The translations under genes were made by a program, and so were the position numbers. From positions 310,001-374,000 of the forward strand of contig CAWAET010000007.1 of the NCBI GenBank assembly GCA_963781065.1: 64,000 bases of DNA. The letters are read 5' to 3'. Under the pieces are notes generated by a model. The model ran no database searches. It saw nothing but the letters and a program-made list of their open reading frames with translations, and was not told the origin of the DNA. This DNA comes from CALZJC01 sp963781065. Its GTDB lineage: Bacteria; Acidobacteriota; Thermoanaerobaculia; Multivoradales; JAHEKO01. Below are positions 38,644 to 47,262 of this stretch, in pieces. Within the stretch, counting starts at the first letter, position 1. The number at the start of each line of letters is the position of its first letter.

Positions 38644-38669
38644 TGGTCCCGGAGTTGACTCCGGGACCA
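38644..38669 (+). terminator. Perfect 12-bp hairpin after citrate synthase
   Basis: Stem TGGTCCCGGAGT / ACTCCGGGACCA with a 2-bp TG centre. There is no U-tract, but its position 50 bp past the citrate synthase stop suggests transcription termination or mRNA 3'-end stability. It abuts an ATG (38669) that would be an early start for the subtilase, an argument for using the later start. Confidence 0.6.
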
Positions 38670-38752
38670 TGATGCGGCCAGCCAGCGGTTTCGACAGCGG
38701 TTTCGATAGCAGCTTCGACGTCAGAGTCTCGACACCCAACCGCGGTGGGCGG

Positions 38753-39976
38753 ATGCTGGGCAGGATCTGCCTGGCGGTCGTCCTCGCCGGCTCCGGACCG
38801 CCTCCGGGTGGCGCCGATGCGCCCGAGGAGCGCCCGCTTACCGGGATCGGTGTGGAGAGAGTGCATGCCGAGGGGATCACCGGCCTGGGGGTTACCGTCG
38901 CTGTCGTCGACGGCCCGGCGGCGCCGGGCCCCGAGGTCCTGGAGGGTGCGGACGGGCACCGTCGGCTGCTGGCGGTCTTCGACGCCGTCACCGGCTCGGT
39001 GCTAGAGCCCGTGGCGCGCCCCGCGCCGGGGCTCGAGAGTCGGCCAACGTCGCACCTTCTCGACCTCATGCTGTCCAGCCGCCGGGACGCGGCCGGCCGT
39101 TTCGAGGGAGTCGCCCCGAACGCCGACCTGGTGCTGGTGCGGGCGCTCGACGCCGCCGGCGCCGGCCGCCCGGCCGACGTGGCGCGGGGCGTCGACTGGG
39201 TGGTGGCGAACCGCGACCGCTACGGCATCCGGGTGCTCTGCCTGCCGCTCGCCGTGGTGCCGGAGCGGTCGTCGCCCGAGGGCCCCCTGCGCCGGTCGGT
39301 GCTCGAAGCCTGGACGTCAGGGATCGTGGTCGTCGCCGCGGCGGGCAACGGTGGCCCCGCGCCGGCGACCGTCGCCTCACCGGGCGATCTGCCCCATGTC
39401 GTCACGGTGGGGGCGGCGACCACCACAGCGGGCGGTTGGGAGGTGGCTGCCTACTCGGCGAGTGGCACCACTCGGGGCGGCTTCGTCAAGCCGGAGGTGG
39501 TGGCGCCGGCCGGGTTCGGCGAGCCGCTCGCGTCGCCGCCGGTCGACGGCCGGATCCGGCGGGCGGTGGGAGGCACCTCGAACTCGGCCGCCGTCGTTGC
39601 CGGAGTGGCCGCGCTGGTGCTCGAGGCCTGGCCCTGGTTGACCCCGGTCGAGGTCAAGGACCGGCTTGTCCTCTTCGCCCGCCCGCTTGCCGAGCCGATC
39701 GGCGAGGTGCGGTCGATCCACCGGCAAGGGGCCGGTGTGGTCGACGCGCACGCCGCGGTCGAGGGCCTCAGCCTGCCCGTCCCCGCTGACGAACAGGCCG
39801 CTCGTGGCCTGGTCTGGTCGGACAGCGCCTTGAGCGGCCTGACCTGGTCCGATCGCTCCCTGAACGGCATGGTCTGGTCGGACAGTGCGTTGCACGGCCT
39901 GACCTGGTCGGACGGCGCCTTTGCGGGTGCCGCCGGCTCCGATCGCGCCGCGCGCGGCCTGACCTGGTCGGATTGA
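38753..39976 (+). CDS. S8 family subtilisin-like protease with C-terminal WSD repeats
   Basis: A 407-residue exported protein from ATG 38753 (MLGRICLAVVLAG signal). Subtilase motifs: Asp 'GVTVAVVDG', candidate His in 'SRPTSHLLDLM' (not the usual GHGTHV), oxyanion Asn region 'VVVAAAGNGGPAPATVASPG', and nucleophile 'GGTSNSAAVVAGVAALV' (GTSNSA instead of GTSMAxP). The divergent His block raises the question whether it is active. The last 56 residues are tandem 10-residue repeats built on G-L-T/V-W-S-D. The in-frame ATG at 38669 gives a non-signal leader and lies on the hairpin. Confidence 0.83.
   Translation: MLGRICLAVVLAGSGPPPGGADAPEERPLTGIGVERVHAEGITGLGVTVAVVDGPAAPGPEVLEGADGHRRLLAVFDAVTGSVLEPVARPAPGLESRPTSHLLDLMLSSRRDAAGRFEGVAPNADLVLVRALDAAGAGRPADVARGVDWVVANRDRYGIRVLCLPLAVVPERSSPEGPLRRSVLEAWTSGIVVVAAAGNGGPAPATVASPGDLPHVVTVGAATTTAGGWEVAAYSASGTTRGGFVKPEVVAPAGFGEPLASPPVDGRIRRAVGGTSNSAAVVAGVAALVLEAWPWLTPVEVKDRLVLFARPLAEPIGEVRSIHRQGAGVVDAHAAVEGLSLPVPADEQAARGLVWSDSALSGLTWSDRSLNGMVWSDSALHGLTWSDGAFAGAAGSDRAARGLTWSD
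39806..39973 (+). repeat. Tandem repeat encoding WSD units
   Basis: Five and a half imperfect 30-bp units, each encoding a ten-residue G-L-x-W-S-D-x-x-L-x pattern at the end of the subtilase gene. One unit has lost the tryptophan ('AAGSDRAAR'). Similar short Trp-rich repeats end other secreted bacterial subtilases. Confidence 0.75.
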
Positions 39977-40107
39977 CCGGCGCCCGGGGCGTACGAGACC
40001 TCGATGGCGGGGACCCGATAGATGTTGCCCCCGCGCCGGCCAGGTCGGCGCGGGGGCTACGGTTGGCTAGAACGTGACTGCTTTTGGGAGGAACTCGGGA
40101 CAGGTCC

Positions 40108-40551
40108 TCAGGCGCGCAGGGTGGTGCCGGTGAGCTGCTCCACCGCCTCCAGCCAGGCTTCGCCGGACTCGTCGAGGGCGAGCTCGATTCCGGCCTGGTG
40201 GACCTTGACGCCGCCCTTGCGGGTCATCTCGGTGCGGTCGACGCGGCACCAGGCCACGCGGCCCGGAAGGCTCAGGAACCGCGCGCCGTAGCGGAGGCGA
40301 AAGACATAGCGGGCGCCGCTGACGAGCTCGCTCAGAGACTCCATGCAGAGGCCGGACTGGCTGACGTTGACCGCCCAGCCGTAGGCCGGCGACTCGATCT
40401 GCAAGTTGCGGGTGGCGTAGCGGGTGTGGCGGCGGAGGGGCTCCCGAGACTGCAGGGCGACCTGGGTCAGCGTGGTGTTCGGGCCGGGGAAGTCGCGGCG
40501 CGCGAGCCAGCTCGAGCGCCCGGAGCGGATGGCTGTCGACTTTGGGTTCAT
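40108..40551 (-). CDS. PilZ domain protein
   Basis: A 147-residue protein. Residues 35-110 fit a PilZ fold: the Arg-rich motif 'REPLRRHTRYATRN', the second motif 'AVNVSQSGLCMES' and beta strands 'YVFRLRYGARFLSLPGRVAWCRVD', 'HQAGIELAL'. The usual D/N-x-S-x-x-G motif is N-V-S-Q-S-G here, so cyclic-di-GMP binding is possible. The diguanylate cyclase at 17054 could supply the ligand. Monocistronic; the output partner is unknown. Confidence 0.85.
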   Translation of the reverse strand: MNPKSTAIRSGRSSWLARRDFPGPNTTLTQVALQSREPLRRHTRYATRNLQIESPAYGWAVNVSQSGLCMESLSELVSGARYVFRLRYGARFLSLPGRVAWCRVDRTEMTRKGGVKVHQAGIELALDESGEAWLEAVEQLTGTTLRA

Positions 40552-40855
40552 TGTTCTCTCTTGCTTTCTGCCCTTCCTGCTCTCGCGGATGTTCTACCGC
40601 AAGCACCATGCCACGCCCGACGCGCGTCGGTTCTTCTCTCGCCGGGAGGTCCCGCTGTCATCGGAAGCTCCTCGCGTGGTGGTGGAAACCACCTGATTAC
40701 AACGACTTGGGACTACAGATGGCGGGCGGCTCAGCGAGTGGTGGCGCCCTTGCGCAAGAGTGGTGCGCTGGGTGAGAAATGAAAGATTATGAAAAAGCAG
40801 CCGAATTATCGGCGTTTTGCATGCACCGAAACCGATTTATTAGCCCGCAATGTCC
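40552..40855. other. 304-bp intergenic region
   Basis: No gene is supported. The right half is AT-rich for this genome and contains the terminator-like hairpin at 40790-40813 for the leftward patatin gene. Confidence 0.5.
40790..40813 (-). terminator. Probable intrinsic terminator of the patatin gene
   Basis: Read leftward: AAAAC, stem GCCGA-TAAT-TCGGC, then TGCTTTTTC. The stem is short (5 bp) but is followed by a T-run, and it lies about 43 bp after the leftward patatin stop. Confidence 0.55.
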
Positions 40856-43069
40856 TCAGTCTGGGACTTCGCTCCCGCTTCGCAGGGTCTCCAGCATCTC
40901 GCGACCCTCGTCGTCGAGCGGTTCGGCGGTGGTAATTGCCGCCAGCTGGGGGGCGAACGGCCAATCCGCCTCGGTCTTGCCGCTGCCGAGCTCCGGGATG
41001 TGGTGCAGGTCGCGTTCGAACGCCCCGGCCGTCATCCGGTAGCCGCAGGCCATCAGGCTCCGCGCCTCGAGCTCGGTGAACCGGTTGAGATCGGTGCGGA
41101 TCTCGGCCAGGGCCTGCTGGAAGTCGCGGCGGATGCCCAGCGGCGTCCGCTCGGTGAGCTTCGGCCGATCGGGCTTGAGCGAAAAGGGCAGGCGGATCGG
41201 CTCGGCGTCCAGCCCATCGGTCATGTGGACGTACAGCAGCCCGCGCAGGAGCCCCGACTGGATCCGCGCCGACAGGTCGCCGTAGGCCGCCTGCCGGATG
41301 CGCTCCATCAGCGTCTCCATCGCGCGGCCGAAAAAGGCCACCAGACCCATGGGACCGGTCTGCGAATGGCGCTCCAGCCGCAGCTGGCCGGCGGCGTCGC
41401 TCACCAGCACCACGTTGCAGCTGTGGGCGAGCAGCGCCGCCACCCCCTGGTTGTCATAGACGCCGCCGTCGACCAGCTCGACGTCGAGGTCTGGGTAGGA
41501 GCCTTCGATCCTCAGGGGCGCGAACACTCCGGGCACGCAGGCCGACGCCGACACCGCCTTGGCGAGCGGCATGCGCCAGCCGGCGTCCGGTTTGTAGTCG
41601 TGCTTCTCGAGCCGCGGCACCGTGTCGGCGGCCTGCTGCACCGACCAGGGCGACTCTCCCATCCAGGTGGGGGTGAACTGCCAGGCGTGGCCGGTGTTCA
41701 CCGTCGTGGCGTTGAGCACCAGGACCGGCACGTTGTCGGTCCGCAGCCAGTTGTGCCGGGTCGGCTCGAAGCGGGCGCCGCCGGCCTGGCTGGGGTCGTG
41801 GTCGGGAGGCTCGAAGTCGAGTTGATCCATGAACAGGGTGCCGTCGCCGGGCATCAGGGGGCGGTAGAAGTGCTCCTCGAGCAGCCGCGCCGCGGCCTCG
41901 GAGTCGAGGGCGCCCTTCTTCTGCCACAGGTTGCGGGCGGTCTTCGCCCGCTTCCACCTGCGGCCCTGGATCTGCTCGCGCAGGCCGGTGCCCACCGCGG
42001 CCTCGAAGTGCTCGATCAACTGGCGCACCAGGGCCGGGTAGTCGACCGGCCCGCCGGCGTCGGGGTCGCTCAGCCGCCGGCGCAACGCCAGCCAGTAGCA
42101 GGCGCCGACGATGCTGCCGCCCGACACGCAGGAGAGGACCTCCAGGTGGCGCAGAACGTCGAGCTCGGCGAGTCGCGCAAGCACCCCGAGGTGGTAGAAC
42201 GAGGCCCGGAGCCCGCCGCCCGACAGCCCCATGCCGACCCGGCCGATCAGGGTCGAGCGCACCGCCGCCGCCGAGCCGCCGAGGAGCTCCTTGAAGAAGT
42301 CGTTCAGGCCGGGCACCTGGTCGAGCGGTCCGGACGCTCGCAGGCGCGCCAGGCGCGCCAGCTGCAGCGCCGTCGTCTGCAGCTCCCAAGGCTCGGGCCG
42401 GTTCTTCACCCGGATGGCCGCCAGCGCCGCCGGGTAGTCGCCGAGGCCGACGTGGGCCTCGGCCCGGGTGGCGACGTTCCACCAGTTGTCCGGCTGCGGC
42501 TCCAGATCGGTCACGATGCGGCGGCGCAGGGCGTCCGCCCGCGCGCGGCGCGCGTCCGGCTCGTCGCCGGTGTCCGCCAGCAGGTCCTCGAGAAAGGCGG
42601 CGTTGATCTGGGTGTAGGCGTCCTCACCCAGCGGCCCGGCGGCGGCGCGTTGGTAGTACCTGGCCGATCGCCGCAGGTCTTCCACCTGGCCGAGATCGTC
42701 GAAGCGTCGCTTGTGGATGCCGCCGGCGATGCCCAGGGTCTCGGGATCGCCGTCGAGCTGGGGGCGGGCCAGGTCGAACCGCTCGCCGAGGATCTGGAGC
42801 GCCCGGTCGTGCCGGACCCCGGCGTTGAGCTCGAGGTCCTTGCCGGTCAGCAGGGCGTGCTGCTGGCAGAGCTTGTCGAGCAGCTCCGGCTCTTCGGGCA
42901 GGCCGTCGCTGAGCGAGTCGCAGGTGCGAATCCGCTCGAGCACGAGCCGCGCCAGCGAGGGCTCGCTCTTGAACTGGCGCCACAGCCCGTCGGCCTCCTG
43001 GAAGCTCAGCTTCTCGCCGGCCAGGAAACGGAGAGCCTGCTCGCGGGCCTCGGCTTTGTCCACGGCCAT
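40856..43069 (-). CDS. Patatin-like phospholipase with N-terminal TRAFs-binding-like region
   Basis: A 737-residue soluble protein. The N-terminal 280 residues are helical and include 'RRSARYYQRAAAGPLGEDAYTQINAAFLEDLLADTGD..ARRARADALRRRIV', like the DUF4071/TRAFs-binding domain. From about 290 a patatin domain follows: oxyanion loop 'GMGLSGGGLRASFYHLGVL', nucleophile 'SCVSGGSIVGA', and catalytic Asp in 'ELVDGGVYDNQGVAALL'. The catalytic dyad is intact, so lipid acyl hydrolysis is likely. It is divergent from a lipase-like gene across a 217-bp gap of GC-rich imperfect repeats (43101-43185), suggesting joint regulation. Confidence 0.9.
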   Translation of the reverse strand: MAVDKAEAREQALRFLAGEKLSFQEADGLWRQFKSEPSLARLVLERIRTCDSLSDGLPEEPELLDKLCQQHALLTGKDLELNAGVRHDRALQILGERFDLARPQLDGDPETLGIAGGIHKRRFDDLGQVEDLRRSARYYQRAAAGPLGEDAYTQINAAFLEDLLADTGDEPDARRARADALRRRIVTDLEPQPDNWWNVATRAEAHVGLGDYPAALAAIRVKNRPEPWELQTTALQLARLARLRASGPLDQVPGLNDFFKELLGGSAAAVRSTLIGRVGMGLSGGGLRASFYHLGVLARLAELDVLRHLEVLSCVSGGSIVGACYWLALRRRLSDPDAGGPVDYPALVRQLIEHFEAAVGTGLREQIQGRRWKRAKTARNLWQKKGALDSEAAARLLEEHFYRPLMPGDGTLFMDQLDFEPPDHDPSQAGGARFEPTRHNWLRTDNVPVLVLNATTVNTGHAWQFTPTWMGESPWSVQQAADTVPRLEKHDYKPDAGWRMPLAKAVSASACVPGVFAPLRIEGSYPDLDVELVDGGVYDNQGVAALLAHSCNVVLVSDAAGQLRLERHSQTGPMGLVAFFGRAMETLMERIRQAAYGDLSARIQSGLLRGLLYVHMTDGLDAEPIRLPFSLKPDRPKLTERTPLGIRRDFQQALAEIRTDLNRFTELEARSLMACGYRMTAGAFERDLHHIPELGSGKTEADWPFAPQLAAITTAEPLDDEGREMLETLRSGSEVPD

Positions 43070-43286
43070 CGGTGAGCGCCATTCTAGCCCGCGCCTTGCG
43101 GCGGTGCGGCGGTCCGGCGCTCCAGCGGTTCGGCGAATTCGACGGTTCGGCGGTCCGGTGGTTGGGCGGTCCGGTGGAGCGCGGCGGCCGGTCCGCCCGG
43201 CTACCCCGGCGGGTGGGGCCGCCGCCGCCGAGGTGTGCTGAGGTGGTTGCCGTCGGGGTCGGGTTCGGACGACAAGGAGGTGTCCA

Positions 43287-44549
43287 ATGAGCGCTCCGGC
43301 AGTCGAGCTCTCGCGTCAGGGGGACCGGGTGGAGCGCACCCGGCTGATCCGCAGCCCGATCGAGAAACCCGGCCTCGGCCAACTGGCGGCGATTGCCGCC
43401 GCGGCGCTTCGATTCTGGCCGCCGCTCTACGTCCAGTCGATCCTCGGGCCGGCGCGGACTTGGCTGCCGCCGCACGACGAGCTCTCGGAGTTCTCCATCA
43501 TCGACCTGCGGCGGGCGATCCGATCGCTGCGCTACTTGGTGGAGATCAACGTGCCGGCCGTCGGCCGCCGGCCGCCGGCGCCGATCCAGCCGCTGCTGCC
43601 CGATCTGCTGGAGGAGCTCTTCTGGCGCCGGACGACGCTGTTCGAGCACCCGGAGAGGCCGGCCGGCGGTGGCGGCCCCGCCGATGAGCGCTGGTTCTTC
43701 ATCAACGGCGTGGCCACCAACGAGGACGTCGCGCGGCTCAACGCCCGGCTGCTGACCCGGCTGTTCCACCGTCCGATCACCGTGATCCAGAACGTGACCC
43801 TGTCGCTGGGCGTCGATCTGGCCGAGTGCGCCATCGGCAAGGAGTTCCGCACCGACCCGAAGCTGCCCCACCACGTCACCTTCACCGAGCCGGCGATCGA
43901 GGCGACGATCGCCGTGTTGACGGCGCTCAACGATCCGCAAGTGGAGAAGGTGGTGCTCATCGCCCATTCGCAGGGCACGATCATCGCCGCCAACGTCTTG
44001 CGGGCGGCGGCCGCGGCTCTCGGCGTGGCGAAGGCTCCCCGCCGCCGCGCCCTGGTCGTGCGCGCGGCCCGGCGGCTCGCCGGCGAGCTGTCGGCGCGGC
44101 TGGACCCGCGGGCGCGGGAGCTGAGCGACCGGCTGGCGGCGACCCTGACGGCCTTCATCGACCAGCGCGACGAGGCGATCTCGCGGGTCGAGAAGCTCGA
44201 GGTCTACACCTTCGCCAACTGCGCCGACAAGATGCGCTGGATCGTCCGCCGCGGCGACCGCGTCTTTCCCTGGATCGAGAACTTCGCCAACCAGCGGGAC
44301 ATGGTGGCGCGGCTCGGGGTGCTGTCGCCCTACCGCGACCGGCCGGAGCTGATCTCGATCGACGGGCCGGTCTACCTCAAGACCACCGGTGGCGGCTGGG
44401 GGCACCTGCTGAACGAGCACCATCTGTTCGACATCCTCGACCACCTGGAGCGGCCGGCGGAGGTGGCGAACCCCTATCCGCCGATCGGCTCCGCGGACCC
44501 GCCGGTGCCTCGCCTGTACGGCTATTTCCGGGGCGGCAGCCCGCACTGA
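43287..44549 (+). CDS. Lipase-like alpha/beta hydrolase
   Basis: A 420-residue protein without a signal peptide. A strand-turn 'RWFFINGVATNEDVARLNARLL', the nucleophile motif 'KVVLIAHSQGTIIAANVL' (A-H-S-Q-G, as in DUF676 and related lipases) and a His-containing end 'GWGHLLNEHHLFDILDHL' support an alpha/beta hydrolase acting on lipids or esters. The central 'RVEKLEVYTFANCADKMRW' is also typical of this group. A clear AAGGAGGTG site precedes ATG 43287. It is transcribed away from the patatin gene. Confidence 0.8.
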   Translation: MSAPAVELSRQGDRVERTRLIRSPIEKPGLGQLAAIAAAALRFWPPLYVQSILGPARTWLPPHDELSEFSIIDLRRAIRSLRYLVEINVPAVGRRPPAPIQPLLPDLLEELFWRRTTLFEHPERPAGGGGPADERWFFINGVATNEDVARLNARLLTRLFHRPITVIQNVTLSLGVDLAECAIGKEFRTDPKLPHHVTFTEPAIEATIAVLTALNDPQVEKVVLIAHSQGTIIAANVLRAAAAALGVAKAPRRRALVVRAARRLAGELSARLDPRARELSDRLAATLTAFIDQRDEAISRVEKLEVYTFANCADKMRWIVRRGDRVFPWIENFANQRDMVARLGVLSPYRDRPELISIDGPVYLKTTGGGWGHLLNEHHLFDILDHLERPAEVANPYPPIGSADPPVPRLYGYFRGGSPH

Positions 44550-44619
44550 CGGGAGGCGAGGCGGCGAGCGGGCCGTGGCGGCTCGCGCGCCGGTTGCGAC
44601 CGACCGACGGTCGCCGTCC

Positions 44620-45951
44620 TCAGGGCCGCTCGCTCAGACAGTAGAGGTGGCCGCGGCCCCGCAGCAGCAGGTCCTTGCCGGCCAGGGCCGGCGAGGCGTC
44701 GAAGCCGTCGTCCAGCCGGTTCTCGGCGATCACGGCGAGCTCCGGGCCGGCCGCCAGCACCAGCGTGACGCCGTCCCGCCCGGTGACGTAGACGCGGTCG
44801 CCGGCGGCCACCAGCGAGGCGTAGGCGCCGTCGATCCCCGGCAGCCGTTCCGGCCCGTAGAGGACCTTGCCGGTGGCGGCGTCGAGGGCGGTGAGGATGC
44901 CGCTGTTGCTCTTGAGCATGTAGAGGATGCCGTCATGCAGCACCGGTGACGGCACGTACGGGGTGTCGCGGTCGTACGACCAGACGATCGCCTCGCTGCC
45001 CGCAAGGTCGCCGCGCGCGCCGGCCGGGCGGATCGCCTGCAGCGCGTTGCCGCGGAAGCCGCTGGTGACAAAGACCAGGCCGTCGCCGTGGACCGGTGAG
45101 GGGACGGTGTTGGTGGTCATGCCGGCCGCTTCCCATACCGTCGTGCCGGTCTCGAGGTCGTAGCCGCGGGTGCGGCCGGTGGCGGCGACGACCACCTGCG
45201 GCCGGCCGTCGACCGCGACCACCAGCGGGGTCGACCAGGAGGTGACCTCGTCGCGCTCGCGGCGCCACAGCTCGCGCCCGCTGCCGGCGTCGAGGGCGAC
45301 GATGAACGAGGCGCCCTCGTGGTCCCAGTTGACCACCAGGGTCTCGCCGTGCAGCGCCGGCGAGGCGCCCTCGCCAAAGCCGTTGCGGGTCGTCATGTCG
45401 CCCAGGTCCTTCTCCCACAGCTTCTCGCCGTCGGCGGTGTAGGCGAACAGGCCGCGCGAGCCGAAGTGGGCGAAGACCCGGCGGCCGTCGGTCACCGCCG
45501 AGGCCGAGGCCCAGGTGCCGTCCATGTGGGTGCCCTCGTGGGGGACCTCCTCGCGGGCGGTCCGCTGCCATACCGTCTCGCCGGTGGCGCGGTCGATGGC
45601 CAGGATGACAAACCGGACCGGCGCCGAGGCCGCCATCTTGGGGCGTCCGCCCCCGGTCGGGCCGGCGCCGTCGGCGCTCGCGATGGCGGTGAGCAGATAG
45701 ACCCGGTCGCCCCAGACCACCGGCGAGGCGTGGCCCCTGCCGGGGACCGCCACCTTCCACCGCAGGTTCTCCCGCTCGCTCCAACGGATCGGCGGGTCGG
45801 CCGCCGGAGCTGCACCGGTGCCCAGCGGGCCGCGCCACTGCGGCCACCAGGCGTCGGGATCGGGCGCGGCGGCGGCAAGGGCGGCGCCGGCAAGGGTGGT
45901 GGCGAGGAGCAGGAGGATGAGCGGGGCGATTCGTCGCATCGGGTGTCTCAC
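44620..45951 (-). CDS. Exported PQQ-like beta-propeller protein
   Basis: A 443-residue exported protein: signal peptide (LILLLLATTLAGAALAAAA), then 'WWPQWRGPLGTGAAPAADPPIRWSERENLRWKVAVPGRGHASPVVWGDRVYLLTA', the standard opening of 'PQQ-binding-like beta-propeller repeat' proteins. Seven or so blades carry A-x-D-x-x-T/S-G-x-x-x-W motifs ('AIDRATGETVWQR', 'ALDAGSGRELWRR', 'DLETGTTVWEA', 'ALDAATGKVLYGP'). It need not bind PQQ; relatives are often structural or binding proteins. Role unknown. It ends 70 bp from the convergent lipase-like gene. Confidence 0.92.
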   Translation of the reverse strand: MRHPMRRIAPLILLLLATTLAGAALAAAAPDPDAWWPQWRGPLGTGAAPAADPPIRWSERENLRWKVAVPGRGHASPVVWGDRVYLLTAIASADGAGPTGGGRPKMAASAPVRFVILAIDRATGETVWQRTAREEVPHEGTHMDGTWASASAVTDGRRVFAHFGSRGLFAYTADGEKLWEKDLGDMTTRNGFGEGASPALHGETLVVNWDHEGASFIVALDAGSGRELWRRERDEVTSWSTPLVVAVDGRPQVVVAATGRTRGYDLETGTTVWEAAGMTTNTVPSPVHGDGLVFVTSGFRGNALQAIRPAGARGDLAGSEAIVWSYDRDTPYVPSPVLHDGILYMLKSNSGILTALDAATGKVLYGPERLPGIDGAYASLVAAGDRVYVTGRDGVTLVLAAGPELAVIAENRLDDGFDASPALAGKDLLLRGRGHLYCLSERP

Positions 45952-46108
45952 TTTTGTTTGCGGCGGTGAGGGTGAGGGTGAGAGTAATACACCTCGGTGT
46001 CAGGCGAGCGGCGGTGACGGTGTCTCGCGTCCAGGACGCCACCCGCGACGGTGGCGCCTGACGGCGTTGTGTGACCGGGGGCGCGTGACCGAGGGCGGCA
46101 CGGTCGGG

Positions 46109-47188
46109 CTAGCGGCGGTAGATGCGCGGCACCCGGGCGGTGACGCCGGTGACCAGCTCGTAGGCGATCGTGCCGCAGGCGTCGGCAACCTCGCTCACCG
46201 GCAGGCTCTTGCCCCACAGCTCGACCGGGTCGCCCACCGCGGCCCGCTCGACGCCCTCGAGATCGACCGTGATCAGATCCATCGACACCCGCCCGGCCAG
46301 CCGCGCCCGCCGGCCGCCGACCACCACCGGGGTGCCGTCCGGCGCGTCGCGCGGGTAGCCGTCGCCGTAGCCGGCGGCGACCACGCCGATGCGGGTGGGC
46401 CGCCGGCAGACGAAGCGACCGCCGTAGCCGATCGGCTCGCCGGGGGCGAGATCGCGCACGGCGACGATCTCTGAGACGAGCTCCATCGCCGGCTCGAGCC
46501 GCGCCGCCGCCGCCGCCGGCCGGTCCAGCGGCGAGCTGCCGTAGAGCATGATGCCGGGCCGGATCCAGTCGCCGTGGCACTCGGGCCAGGCCAGCACTGC
46601 GGCGGAGTTGGCCAGGCTGGTGGCGCCCTCGAGGCCCTCCGTCGCGCGCCGGAAGCGGTCGTTCTGCCGCGGCGTGAAGTCGTTGTCGCGCTCGTCGGCG
46701 CGGGCCAGCTGGGTCATCAGCACGATCTCGGAGACCTGCGGCGCGGCGCGCAGGCGCCGGTGGGCCTTGCCGAAGGCGCCGTCGTCGAAGCCAAGCCGCT
46801 GCATGCCGGTCTCGAGCTTGAGCCAGACCCGCAGCGGCCGATCGAGCCGGGTGGCGAGCAGCAGCTCCAGCTGCTCGCGGCAGTGGACCACGGGGTCGAG
46901 CCGCTCGGCGGCCAGCTCCGGCAGCTCGGCCGCGGCGAAGAAGCCGGCCATCAGCAGGATCGGCCCCTCGATGCCGGCTCGGCGCAGGGCAAGGGCCTCC
47001 TCCAGGCCGGCGACCGCGAAGCCGTCGGCGAGCGGGGCCAGCGCCCGGGCCACCTCCGCGGCGCCGTGGCCGTAGGCGTCGCCCTTGACCACCGCCATCA
47101 TCCGTGTCGCCGGCGCCAGCTCGGCGGCCAGCCGCGCGTTGCCCACGATCGCCGGCAGGTCGATCCGGGCGCGGATCGGCCTACCCAC
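46109..47188 (-). CDS. alr: Alanine racemase
   Basis: A 359-residue PLP enzyme that makes D-alanine for peptidoglycan. The PLP-binding lysine is in 'MMAVVKGDAYGHG' (about residue 35), the second catalytic residue Tyr in 'VVAAGYGDGYPR', and 'GRVSMDLITVDLEG' is the C-terminal substrate-site motif. 'LKLETGMQRLGF' and 'SLANSAAVL' are also conserved. Its start (MGRPIRARIDL) lies 74 bp from the divergent NagX-like gene, so the two share a short promoter region. Confidence 0.96.
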   Translation of the reverse strand: MGRPIRARIDLPAIVGNARLAAELAPATRMMAVVKGDAYGHGAAEVARALAPLADGFAVAGLEEALALRRAGIEGPILLMAGFFAAAELPELAAERLDPVVHCREQLELLLATRLDRPLRVWLKLETGMQRLGFDDGAFGKAHRRLRAAPQVSEIVLMTQLARADERDNDFTPRQNDRFRRATEGLEGATSLANSAAVLAWPECHGDWIRPGIMLYGSSPLDRPAAAAARLEPAMELVSEIVAVRDLAPGEPIGYGGRFVCRRPTRIGVVAAGYGDGYPRDAPDGTPVVVGGRRARLAGRVSMDLITVDLEGVERAAVGDPVELWGKSLPVSEVADACGTIAYELVTGVTARVPRIYRR

Positions 47189-47262
47189 GGGCGCGGCCTC
47201 GGATAGAGTGCGCAGATCGTGCCGCGGCGATCATCGGCCCATTCTCTCGCACCGGCAGCCCG

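Noticed and set aside
42624..44546. 640-aa leftward frame continuing past the patatin start
   Set aside because: Shadow of the lipase-like gene; no ribosome site or domain, and the true patatin start is at 43069.
45963..45985. GTGAGG triplicate before the alanine racemase end as a functional repeat
   Set aside because: Three 6-bp units only; too short and in a simple GC-rich context.
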